Assembly (NCBI GenBank): GCA_026315105.1
Contig: CM048744.1
Location: 313,603,270 to 313,667,269 of the forward strand
Source: Locusta migratoria
Lineage: Eukaryota > Arthropoda > Insecta > Orthoptera > Acrididae
Length of the DNA stretch: 64,000 nucleotides
Direction: 5' to 3'
Shown: piece by piece, positions 55,030 through 64,000 of the stretch
How the letters are laid out: every line of letters starts with the position of its first letter
Position numbering within the stretch: position 1 is the first letter of the stretch
Made by a program: the position numbers and the translations under genes
The notes under the pieces: model-generated
What the model saw: only the letters and a program-made list of their open reading frames with translations
What the model was told of the DNA's origin: nothing
Databases searched by the model: none

Positions 55030-55484
55030 CATCCTCCATCTGATGCACAACCTATGTAATTTCCGAGTATTGTTTATTGTTTCGGCTGTGATCTGAGGCA
55101 CAAGCTACGATATTCGGAACTTTAATTTTGGACAATTCTGTAGAAGTTTGTCAGTGTTTCTCACAAAGAAAGTGCATCTACCATGATTAATCCATATCTG
55201 TGCCACACAATACACCACAGTCTTGTGTATTCCACACACAAACTTTATAAATGCATATTATTTATGTGTGGAATGAGTGTACCTGTTCGTAGTGGTTTTA
55301 CTTAGTGAGATTGTAAGCTGGCCATAAATGGGGCCAAATGGGCATTTTTGTATCAATAAAAGTGTCAAAGAACTGCAGTTCTGTGTGTTACTTTCGTCAT
55401 TTGTAGTGAATTAGTTTTCGCCCCGTGAGATTTCAGCCAGCCGCTACCGAGAGAACCACTGATCTATGACAAGGTAATGGCACA
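55030..55484 (+). repeat. 5' LTR of the nested gypsy element (left limit approximate)
   Basis: Shares gatctgaggcacaagc, cataaatgggg, gtgaattagtttt and ggtaatggcaca with the copy ending at 62398. Confidence 0.7.
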
Positions 55485-56454
55485 AACCTGCTCCACCACA
55501 ACCTGTTAATGAACTCATCACTGCCTTCACCAAGTGTATATGATCCACTGCCTATCTATCTCCACATCGAGAATGATGCCCTACATCACCCACTTGCCAA
55601 CACAGCACATATCAAGTCATTTGTCTGCCAGTTGATTGATGCACATGCAGCTACCACACCCACTGCCACTCTGCAACAGCGCCAACCACAGTGCCCTTTG
55701 GTAAGGACAATAACAAGAATTCTACACCATGTGCATGTGAGCTGTATGATGCATGTTCAACAGTCACGCCCACTGCCACACCAACATTACTTCATGTGGA
55801 GGATAATACCTGGGTCAAGGACTCTGTCACATGTTGTAAACAAAGTGTTCCCTCTGCCCTCTCATTGTTGTGATTACTAATGGAACTTATGACGAATTAA
55901 AAAGTACTGAAAGTCCCCCATATCTGTCTCAAGGCCTGATGTCTCACTACACACAACTAACATGCCATGAAAACTGTGATACAGAAACTTCATGATTGCA
56001 GGGACCGTCTCCTCCTCTTCTAACAACTGGTCCTCACCTATTCACTTAACATGCAAGAAGGATGGTTCATACAGAGCGGTGTGATGAACTATGATAGACC
56101 AGATCCCTCACCTTCAAGACTTTCAACAGCAGCTGCATGGTGCATGAGTTTTTAACATGATTGACTGCCACAAGGCTTATGTCAGATTCCCATAGCTGCA
56201 GAAACTTACACAAAACAGCAATAATTACTCCTTTAGTACTTTTTCAATACTGTTTCATGCCATTTGGTCTAAAAATGTAGTCAAGACATGGCAATACTTT
56301 ATTGATTCTACATGTTGCCATTCTACTGAGCCTACCTTGTTGTGATTTTAATTTTTTCTATATCAGAAACCCAACATGAGAAGCACCTCTCATGCACACT
56401 AGTCACTGCAGGGCAATGGTGTATAAATTAATCATGACAAATCTCAACTTCACT

Positions 56455-56765
56455 GCTTGAAGGGTTGGGTTGCTTGATTGCAATAGGGCGACTAAACTGC
56501 TAAGGTTATCAGTCCCCTGGTGGGGACGACAAGGAGTGAGGATAGCAAAGGAAGGGAGGGGGCAAGAAAACACAGTCTGGGAAGAAAAGAAGGAAGGAAG
56601 AATGCCGTAGCTTGGGGCCCCTTGCTCGCCATGCACATAAGAAAGAAGCGTGAGCCTCCTGGGGGGTCACTGCCTGAAGGTAACCTTCCTTAGTCAAGAG
56701 GCTACAACTGATGGAATCTCTCCCACATCAGACTGTGTGGCCTTGTTTATGGACCTACCCCTCCC
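56455..56765 (+). mobile_element. SINE-like repeat sharing a core with 20963-21025
   Basis: gggcgactaaactgctaagg and ttatcagtccc parallel the short insertion at 20963. It interrupts gypsy RT coding. Ends are approximate. Confidence 0.5.
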
Positions 56766-57088
56766 ATAGATCTAAAAAGACCTATGTAGGTACCTTGGGA
56801 TGGTAATTTTTTTTTCCTGTAGGCATATTGCCCATGAGGCAGTAGTCAAGGCCCTGCTCAAGGACACACTACCCAATAAGAACACATACGGTGAATGCAA
56901 AGTTCCTTGAATAGAAACCATGGTAGCCATCTTCAAGGATTTGAAAACCCCACTGACAGATGCTGTAATACTCACTCACCCAATTTTGGACACCAACATG
57001 TCGTCACTACAGTTGCGAGCAATACCTGCATCAGTGCCATGCAACTACAATGCATTGACAGTATTTCACATCCGCCCTGTTTCTTCTC

Positions 57089-57285
57089 ACCGGCCGCAGT
57101 GGCTGAACGGTCTGCAGTGCGCCAGTCACAGTCTGCACAGCTGCTAGAGTTGGGGCTTCAAATCTCTCCTCAGGCACAGATGTTTGTGTTGTCTTTAGTA
57201 TAAGGTAGCTCATAAGTAGTTTGTAAGTTTAGGGACTGATGACCCCGCAGTTAAGTCCCTTTAGCTTAACAAACATTTAAACATT
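57089..57285 (+). mobile_element. SINE in gypsy RNase H sequence
   Basis: Complete family copy: ggccgcagtggctgaacggt head, cttcaaatctc B-box region, body and end. 11-nt duplication tgtttcttctc / tgtttcgtctc (57078-57088, 57286-57296). Confidence 0.85.
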
Positions 57286-58305
57286 TGTTTCGTCTCCAAA
57301 AATCTCTCTACCATCCAAAAGAAGTGGTCAGCCTTTGACTGAACTATTCACCATTTATGAAGCCATGAAACATTTTAGGGAGGACTTCAAACATCGACCA
57401 GCAACAATAAATACCAACCACTGTCCACTCACAGATGCTATCTACTACTCAGCCACTGACCTTGCCTCTCACTGCTGGTGCCATTTGGATCTCATCTATC
57501 AATACACTGCTGATGTCCACTATATCAAAGGCATGGACACATTGTTGTGGAATATATATGCCTTGAATCGATTCCATCACCACCTCCATGGATCTAGAAG
57601 AGCTGACACAACTGTAACAAATGGATGAAGAGACACAATTCTTTTTGACAGATAACACTTCCTCGTTCTTCATCAAACCAAGCTTACTACCAGATGTGAG
57701 CATTCCAGTTCCTTGCAACATCTGAACGGGTAGTTCAAGTCCCATTGTACCAGCTGCAGTAGGCTGTAACATCTCTAAATGAATTCATGATTTGGCTGTT
57801 TGGCTGACTCCAGCATCAATTGCACAACCCACCGGGTAGAAGCCATAACCCTTCCAAACATTTACATGGACACAATTGATCCCTCATTCATTAGTTGCTA
57901 GATTTTGAGGTTCAGCTGTCTCACTCAATTACAACCAACCAAGCAGATAGTTTCAATCTATGATTTTTGCCAACCTCTGTTCACTTTACAGCAAGGCAAT
58001 ATTCCACACATCTGCTTATCACCCAAAAAGTAATGGTCTTATGAAATATTGGCATGACAGCTTAAAAACGGCTTTTACATGTCAAAGGACAGTTGGATTG
58101 AAGTGTTACAATGGGTCCTCCTTGTGATACATAGGGCAGTTAAGTACGAGGACTGTAACAAAAGTAAGGTCCCCAATGATGTACAGTTTCTAAGGAAGGC
58201 TAGGCTAAATCCGACAACAGTGCCATGTGCAGTGGTTCCCCCACTCCTGAACCCACCCATCCACAATTCACTACTTTGTTCAGTGTTGCTTGACAGCTGT
58301 CAGAG

Positions 58306-59248
58306 ATGGAAGTGTTGATCGGCACTCCCACCAAGTGCAAGGTTCGAGCAGTAATCCTGTTTTTCCACCCAAGGAAGTTGCTGCCTACAGAAATTCATCA
58401 GCAACTAATTGAGGTTTATCTGAAGAGTGCATGTCCATTCAGCACGTCTGAAAATAGTGCAGGGCTTTTGCTGAGCATCACACAGAAGTTCACAATGAAG
58501 AACGAAGTTGTAGACCACTGGTTTTGGATGTGATTGTCCAAAAGATCACCAGTGTATTGCTCAAAGATCAGAGGGTCACTGGGGTTCCTCAGATGCTGAC
58601 TGATGGACACAGGGAGCAATGCCTTGACTGTGCTCATAAGTTTCTTCAAGAATGTCAGTGGGGAGGCAACAAGGAGAAGTTGTTGGACGCTGTCATCTTG
58701 GGAGATGAAACAGGGGCGTTTCATTACATCACCAAAACAGAACAACAGTCTTGTCAGCGATGTCACTCCAGTTCATTGCCACCAATGAAATTCAAACAAA
58801 TGCAGTTGGCAGGAAAGGTAATGGCAACTGTGTTTTGGGATCAGAGGCGGTTACTCCTCATTGATTTCATGCAACCTGGGATGACAACAAACTCAGACAA
58901 ATATTGAGAAACGTTGATCAAACTCCACAGAGCAATCCAGAATCACTGGAGGAAATGACTGGCAGAGGGAGTAGTGCTTTTCGATGACAACCCCATGTCA
59001 CTCATCAAACACAGGAGTTTTCTAAGAAGTTTGGGTGGTCTTTTATACTCTGTCCCATGAACAGCCCAGACTTATCTCCTAGTGTTTATCACCTCTTACC
59101 AGAGCTAAAGGAACACTTAGGAGACAATCTCAATTATGAAGTCCAAGCAGAGGACACGTGCTTCCTGAACAGGTTGGCAGGAGACTTCTTCAACTTTGGA
59201 ATGCAGAAGCTGGAGCACTGTCTTCAAAAGCGTGTTGAAAAAAATTAG
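58306..59248 (+). pseudogene. Mariner transposase, broken
   Basis: Reads LPTEIHQQLIEVYLKSACPF (helix-turn-helix start), LDAVILGDETGAFHY (first catalytic Asp, in place of the usual VTxDExW block), LAGKVMATVFWDQRRLLLIDF, then VLFDDNPMSLIKH (second Asp block, in place of HDNARPH), and LLPELKEHLG. Several stops and frameshifts. Confidence 0.82.
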
Positions 59249-59292
59249 AGACTATGTTGAAAATTGTAAGCTTTTAAATAATGTATAAATTA

Positions 59293-59992
59293 GTAAGTTT
59301 TGAAAGCATTTTTTTAACAGCGATCTTGAATATTTTAATAATTAAAATAAGACAGTCTAGCTCACAATTTGTTGCGTTTATTGCTTGCAACCGGTTTTGG
59401 TTCTATAGAACCATCTTCAGGCCTTTGGCACTGTAATATACCAAAGAGGGACTTCAGTGATACCAATCATTACATTCTACATTTAATAGTAAAATAATTA
59501 ATAAAATAACAATAGTTTTTACCCTTGTTGATGGACGGTGGAAGTGGCCGGAGCAGGCGTCAACTGCTGGTGAAGGCAGCTGAAGCTCTCAGTTAAATAC
59601 AGGATGCTCTGCCCACCGCTCGTCACGTAAATCAGTCAGAAATATAGTAAGGGTTATGTGTTAATATTATTGTAACACACAACCCTTACCATATTTCTGA
59701 TTGGTTTACGTGATGAGCGGTGGGCGGAGCATACTGTATTTAACTGAGAGCCTCAGCTGCCTTCACCAGCAGTTGACGCCGGCCACCGCCACCGCCCTTC
59801 AACAAGGGTAAAAACTATTGTTATTCTGTTAACCATTTTCCTATTAAATGTAGAATGTAATGATTGGTATCACTTAAGTACCACTTTGGTATATTACAGT
59901 GCCAAAGGCCTGAAGATGGTTCTATAGAACCAAAACCGGTTGCCAGCAATAAACACAACAAATTGCGATCTAGACTGTCTTATTTTAATTAT
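59293..59992 (-). mobile_element. Palindromic retroposon 3, 700 bp, nested in the mariner
   Basis: Arms of about 320 bp run from about 59340 to 59992 with the centre near 59665. Each holds CTGAAGATGGTTCTATAGAA then CCAAAACC, with mirror copies at about 59420 (minus) and 59910 (plus), and a tatttaactgagag phrase nearer the centre that could be a promoter. About 45 extra bases lie only on the left. The perfect 14-nt repeat taatgtataaatta flanks it (59279-59292, 59993-60006). No ORF. Confidence 0.82.
59910..59935 (+). ncRNA. Hammerhead-like motif, palindromic retroposon 3, right arm
   Basis: CTGAAGA, T, stem GGTTCT / AGAACC, then AAAAC. The stem is perfect; AAA stands where GAA is canonical. 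Confidence 0.35.
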
Positions 59993-60440
59993 TAATGTAT
60001 AAATTAATAACAATAACAATTTTTTCTATTTATAACAAGTATGGAAACCTTACTTTTTGTACAACCCTCATACAATCTCAGATCATGTTTGGCTGAGGTG
60101 GTTTATGGTGAACCCCTCATCCTACTTCCTTAGTTTGTCAAAGAATAGCCGGTCCTCCCACTGCCAGGCCTTCTGATAGTGAATGTGTCCGCTCCAACAC
60201 CAGCCCTGTAATCTGACCCCTCCCTGTGCACACGACTCCATGCATCTTTGTTTACAGGGATTTGCTCTATGCGACTATGCAACTATGTGATACTATATGA
60301 TGAGACAGTGCATGCACCCCTCCAACCTCCTTATTTAGGTCCCCACAAGGTCACTGAACACTTTCATCATATTTCACTCAATGACTGTCAGCAGACAGTT
60401 TCTCTTATTAGACTCAAGCCACCCTGATGCCACAATGACA

Positions 60441-61729
60441 ACATTCCATCTGCAGAAGATACACTGCTCCCTCTTCCTGTAGAGCCATCACCCTGTTACC
60501 CCTCAACATCTGTCAAGGAAGGTAAACAATTTGTTAGTGATGATTTCATTTTATACACATCTGATTAGCCCCCATGATATTCAGTCACAGGTGTTCATAG
60601 TGACATGAGTGCGCTTAGAGAGAATGTGATTCCACTGCCTCTCCACCAATGCCTCTTGCACTAGCAGCAACTCACCTTTCCAATGATGGCATAAACTCAT
60701 TCTCAATTGGTGTCTTGTCCTGCGTGTGAGATGACCTTTCTATCCAATTCTGGGGCAACACTCTACTTATTTTATATTGCTCTCCTCATTTCCTAGACAA
60801 CTCTACTCCTCAAAGTGTCACACTTGTTAAATACCTCTGCTTTCTCCCTCACTGCAACCCTGACCTCACACAAGCCTTCCTTGACTCAGTGGCTTACTGA
60901 ACATCCATCTACAGCTTCCCCCACCCCTGGACCCACATAACTCATAAAATCAGTAATCATGTTTTAGTCATTATTGTACATTGCAGTTCAGGATTATTAA
61001 GAGTATATGTACATGTGTTCAATGACAATTAATGGTTGTAAAGGAAAATTCCAACAAAACAATATTAAATGATGAGGCAGAATTATAGACTAGTACTTAC
61101 CTTCAGAAAGTGAAATGTGTAGTAGATATTCCTTGGTTCTTATTATCATAACACAGGAATCTCACTAAGTCTGAGGTCTCAGGCACTTGCCCTTCCTTTT
61201 TAACATAACCTGTGACAACTGCAAATGCAATCAACAGAAACATCTCCATGGTCAAGTGTAACAAAGTATGTTGGGATTTCTCCCATCTGCTTGCATTACG
61301 GAATCTCCTGATACCACTGTTGCATATATATGAGTAGCACCGTGGTTCAAAACCCATGTTAAACTATAGTTCCCCCTATAACTGTCTGGGTAAGTCAGTT
61401 CGAAGGTCGGAGGAAAGCAACGGCATACCACCTCCAAACAGGACCATGCCTAGTAAAGCACTGTGGTGTTCAAACCAATCCTCGGATTGTTGACTGCTTT
61501 TACAGGGTGCTTCACTAAGTGTGTTTGCCTCTGTAACTTATAAAATAATAGGTGACAGGGAATTTTAATGCGGTAGCTCACCACAAGAAATGTTACACTT
61601 TCTGCGGAGTTATGAACATAGTTTATTGTATCATTTTCCAAAGAGTTACACTACAAAGATATAATTTTTTAAATGGAACAATAGTTTTTTCTATCGTGTG
61701 TTGGATTCAATTAAACTAGCTGCATCCAA
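60441..61729. other. Gypsy 3' region and unassigned sequence
   Basis: Left part (to about 61060) follows the integrase and is C-rich, possibly gypsy 3' sequence. A minus-strand phrase around 61330-61480 (gaggtggtatgccgttgctt, cctccgaccttcgaactgac) looks like a repeat, but no element could be delimited. Confidence 0.4.
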
Positions 61730-62398
61730 ATCAATTTAAACTACATTCCTATCACTGATAGTTTGGGAGCTACAACCCTTCAAAATTCCGGGGGCGGTGG
61801 CTGCGATAGCGTAGCTGACTGGCCAAGTGGCTATCCCCTGGGGCACAGCCCACTGTCTCATGATCACCAGCCAGTCAGCTATGCTGTCATAGCCTCCGCC
61901 CCCTAAACTTTGAAGGGTTGTAGCTCCCAAACTAACAGAAGCACAATCTATGTCAGTTATGAATATTGTTTATTGTTTCAGCTGCGATCTGAGGCACAAG
62001 CCATGTCAGTTTGGACTTTAAATTTGAACAATCATGTAAAAGTTCTTCATTGTTAGGTGTGTAGAAAGTGTATCCACAGTGGTTAATTCATATTTGTGCC
62101 ACATGAAGATGTACACCTCGAACATTTGTATTGCACACACAGACTTTGTAAATTCATATTATTGATTAATAGAATGTACTTACCTGATCAAATTAAGTGT
62201 AAGTAATGAGACTTGTAAGCTGACCATAAATGGGGACAATTTGGCACTAATAATAAATTGTTAAAGTGACAGAGAACTGCAATTTTGTCTGTTGTCTTCA
62301 TTATTTGTAGTGAATTAGTTTTCACCCCATGAGAGTTCAGCCAAGAGGAATGATCTTTAACATTGAGAACCATTTATCTATGACCAGGTAATGGCACA
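61730..62398 (+). repeat. 3' LTR of the nested gypsy element, interrupted by a MITE
   Basis: Same shared phrases as the left copy. Weak similarity continues on both sides of the MITE at 61759-61934, indicating that the MITE inserted into the LTR. Confidence 0.65.
61759..61934. mobile_element. MITE with about 65-bp terminal inverted repeats and TA target
   Basis: TA-gtttgggagctacaaccc at the left is mirrored by gggttgtagctcccaaac-TA at the right; similarity continues for about 65 bp on each side around a short centre. TA flanks suggest a Tc1/mariner-type origin. Non-coding. Confidence 0.8.
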
Positions 62399-62619
62399 CT
62401 AGACTCTTTGATAGTTACTGCCCTGTGCCATGGTTTGATTATTAAAGTTTAGTTTGAGCTCAACTGTTTTTAAACTTTATATCAGCTCTCAATAAAGTGG
62501 TAATTTTAGTTGGAATTATGTACCATCATTTTAATATTCACCCTAATAACCACAGTGGTGTCCTTGGTAACTCATGACATATCATCATGACATGAATTTT
62601 TGTTTGTTTCCCACTGTAA

Positions 62620-63185
62620 TTGTGTTCTTTTCCAAGTGTTTCAAACAATATTGTTGACCATGCCATGAATGATTGCCCCAATGAACCTGCTTCAGAAGGC
62701 TATATCAGTGCAACACCAACACAGTTTCTTGGTTCAAGCAGTCCAACAACAAATTACTCAGACATGACCAGTACAATGGTCTGCAACATATACAAACAGT
62801 CTTGCCCAGTAGACATATTGCCAACAAGCAATGTCACTGCTTACTCAGCTGTGGAAGTGAAATTGGTCTCAAATTTGACTTTCCCTGTTTTAGATAGTAC
62901 TTCAGTGGAACATTTGACATCCAGGTTTGAACATTTGGATAATCGTACCCACAGTCACGTGGCTGCTCATCAGTTCAACAAGTGCCTCTCCCATTGCACT
63001 TGCCCCTCTGCTCCACCTCAGCAACCCAGTGTCAGCTGTGCTCAACCACCCGCAAATTTAATGACAGAGCGGCCACCTTTCGGCAGACTGCTGGCACTAC
63101 CAGCAACAGCTGCTTCCTCACTTTCGTGTGCCGAAAACTGTCACTGCGATGTAGCATCAAACACCATCACAACAGAACAGGTGTT
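62620..63185 (+). pseudogene. Possible retroelement gag/protease remnant
   Basis: An open frame of about 190 codons reads VEHLTSRFEHLDNRTHSHVA then a Pro/Ser/Cys-rich stretch (CLSHCTCPSAPPQQPSVSCA). Position just after a gypsy LTR and weak resemblance to the end of insect gypsy gag suggest origin from a second element. The listed open frame continues into PLE sequence on the opposite strand, which is fortuitous. Confidence 0.3.
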
Positions 63186-64000
63186 GAATGACTTATATGT
63201 GCTGTGCTGGGAAGGCAAGAAACACATCATCAACATATCTAAAAGAGCAGGTTGGCTTAAAAAATATTTTCAGGGCCATTTCCTCAAAGTCCTCCATAAA
63301 AAGGTGAACTATGGGGAACAAATGACTCCCCATAGCCACACAGTCAGTCTACTCAAAATACTTGTCATGGAGCAAAAACAGGGTGGATGTCAATACATGG
63401 TGGCAAACCTTTGTCATTTCCATATCTAGTTTCTCGTTAAAATATAATAATGGAAAGTCCAGGTTGGAATAAATATATAATGAGGACAGTTACAACTCAC
63501 CGCAAAGACGTGGCGACGAGATGCGACAGGCACATACAAAAGACACACACATACAACACATTCAGCTATCGGCCATGGCCTTCTTCAGAAATAGAGCACT
63601 CACGCAATCACACAGGCACACAACACAGTCATACAACCATCACCTCCGACTGCCACACTTCGAATCACGCGTGATTCGAAGTGTGGCAGTCGGAGGTGAT
63701 GGTTGTATGACTGTGTTGTGTGCCTGTGTGATTGCGTGAGTGCTCTATTTCTGAAGAAGGCCATGGCCGATAGCTGAATGTGTTGTATGTGTGTGTCTTT
63801 TGTATGTGCCTGTCGCATCTCGTCGCCACGTCTTTGCGGTGAGTTGTAACTGTCCTCATTATATTATTTAGTTTCTCGTTAATTAAGATCAATGACTCTT
63901 CAAGATAGACATGGGTAAAAAAGAGTCACCACATCAAAATTCACAAGTAAATCAGAGGGACAAAGACAAAGAGACTTCAAGAACTGAATAAAATCCATGG
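63186..64000 (-). pseudogene. Family-1 PLE RT remnant, interrupted by palindromic retroposon 2
   Basis: Minus strand from 64000: FIQFLKSLCLCPSDLLVNFDVV (compare STDLLVSLDVV of the first copy), then beyond the palindromic element VAMGSHLFPIVHLFMEDFEE and FRYVDDVFLAF near 63250-63210. Joining the two parts across the insertion restores the normal block order. It runs off the right edge. Confidence 0.8.
63441..63868 (-). mobile_element. Palindromic retroposon 2
   Basis: Arms of about 200 bp around the centre acg|cgt at 63669/63670, nearly identical to retroposon 1 in the arms. The same extra left tail (tggaaagtccaggttggaat). The perfect 14-nt repeat tagtttctcgttaa flanks it (63427-63440, 63869-63882). 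It sits in PLE RT sequence. Confidence 0.83.

Larger units (their letters stand above)
55990..57610 (+). pseudogene. Gypsy RT and RNase H, interrupted by two retroposons
   Basis: 55995-56130 reads like NNWSSPIHLTCKKDGSYRAV and IPHLQDFQQQLHG, matching the RT block SPWASPLHLVPKKDG...IPHIQDF. Later FNMIDCHKAYVRFP and KTWQYFIDST correspond to KIDL...Y..IP and AQTFQRFMD. After the SINE-like repeat the frame resumes at RYLGMVIFF and FKDLKTPLTDAVILTHPIL, then after the SINE FVSKNLSTIQKKWSAFDRELF-like and VHYIKGMDTLLW (RNase H). Many stops. Confidence 0.75.
58147..60070 (+). mobile_element. Mariner element with TIRs and TA duplication, itself interrupted
   Basis: Left end cgaggactgtaacaaaagta and right end, inverted, tgagggttgtacaaaaagta share most of about 28 bp (aaaagtaaggt in both). 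TA flanks both ends (58145-58146, 60071-60072). The transposase remnant lies inside on the plus strand. Palindromic retroposon 3 occupies 59293-59992; without it and its duplicated site the mariner is about 1.2 kb, a normal size. Confidence 0.85.
57800..60440 (+). pseudogene. Gypsy integrase, split by the mariner
   Basis: TSAYHPKSNGLMKYWHDSLKTAF (58005-58070, the third catalytic region AYHPQSNGxVER, with Glu replaced by Lys) and SWIEVLQWVLLVIHRAVK precede the mariner; LRSCLAEVVYGEPL-type sequence continues at 60073, and HPPLQPPYLGPHKVTEHF near 60310 is the C-terminal domain. Removing the mariner restores the continuity of the protein pattern. Confidence 0.72.
55030..62398 (+). mobile_element. 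Ty3/gypsy LTR retrotransposon carrying several nested insertions
   Basis: Direct repeats at about 55030-55484 and 61730-62398 act as LTRs. Between them RT, RNase H and integrase remnants run in gypsy order. Insertions into it: a SINE-like repeat (about 56455-56765), a SINE (57089-57285), a mariner (58147-60070) and a MITE in the right LTR (61759-61934). The left LTR boundary is uncertain. Confidence 0.75.

Noticed and set aside
62982..63429. Treating the whole 269-codon ORF at 62620-63429 as one protein
   Set aside because: Its second half is antisense to PLE RT coding (VAMGS and YVDD blocks on the minus strand), so only the first part can be considered.

Overview
This is a eukaryotic, almost certainly insect, intergenic window built mostly from transposable elements. 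The best lineage clues are tRNA-derived SINEs with a B-box head and a conserved 'actgatgacc' body, RTE-type and jockey/CR1-type LINEs, mariner and hAT DNA transposons, Ty3/gypsy LTR elements and many Penelope-like elements (PLEs). A very large, repeat-rich genome such as a grasshopper or locust would fit, but the species is an inference. Only one stretch looks like a host gene: the last exon of a C2H2 zinc-finger gene at 42541-43863 on the plus strand, with a splice acceptor, seven fingers and tandem polyadenylation signals.

Layout. 1-1800 holds a Penelope-like RT plus GIY-YIG gene (family 1) running off the left edge and followed by its pseudo-LTR. It abuts an RTE-type LINE endonuclease (1801-3310, minus), then a mariner scrap split by a SINE. 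5045-12770 is a striking run of six family-2 PLE segments in strictly alternating orientation, containing a nearly complete 815-codon ORF (minus, one frameshift) and a 5'-truncated intact copy (plus). 12780-24900 contains a decayed DDE transposase, a LINE 3' end and several family-1 PLE remnants, many arranged head to head. 25200-26865 is AT-rich and featureless. 26874-33125 is a hAT-type element with an 8-bp target duplication; nested inside it is a DDE transposon with about 180-bp terminal inverted repeats. 36282-37412 is a broken copy of a conserved transposon-associated protein. 38890-41978 is a deleted gypsy element (minus) with a 4-bp duplication. 44085-46834 is a third family-2 PLE. 46850-53808 has gag/protease debris followed by a gypsy element with both LTRs. 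55000-62398 is a third gypsy element into which a SINE-like repeat, a SINE, a mariner and a MITE were inserted; the mariner in turn carries a palindromic retroposon. The right end is a family-1 PLE RT (minus) split by a second copy of the palindromic retroposon type.

Most interesting signals. (1) Every family-2 PLE tail carries a hammerhead-ribozyme-like core: CTGANGA, then a hairpin, then GAAAGC. The hairpin is kept by compensating base changes between copies, and three such units lie in tandem at 12186-12702. Family-1 tails carry a related CTGAAGA-hairpin-(G)AAA motif just downstream of a TATA-like box. (2) Three nearly perfect palindromic elements of about 0.4-0.7 kb (53943-54358, 59293-59992, 63441-63868) each contain this motif on both strands and are each flanked by an exactly 14-nt direct repeat. 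They look like fold-back, hammerhead-bearing PLE-type retroposons. A larger 1.4-kb fold-back PLE insertion (5045-6419) has the same design.
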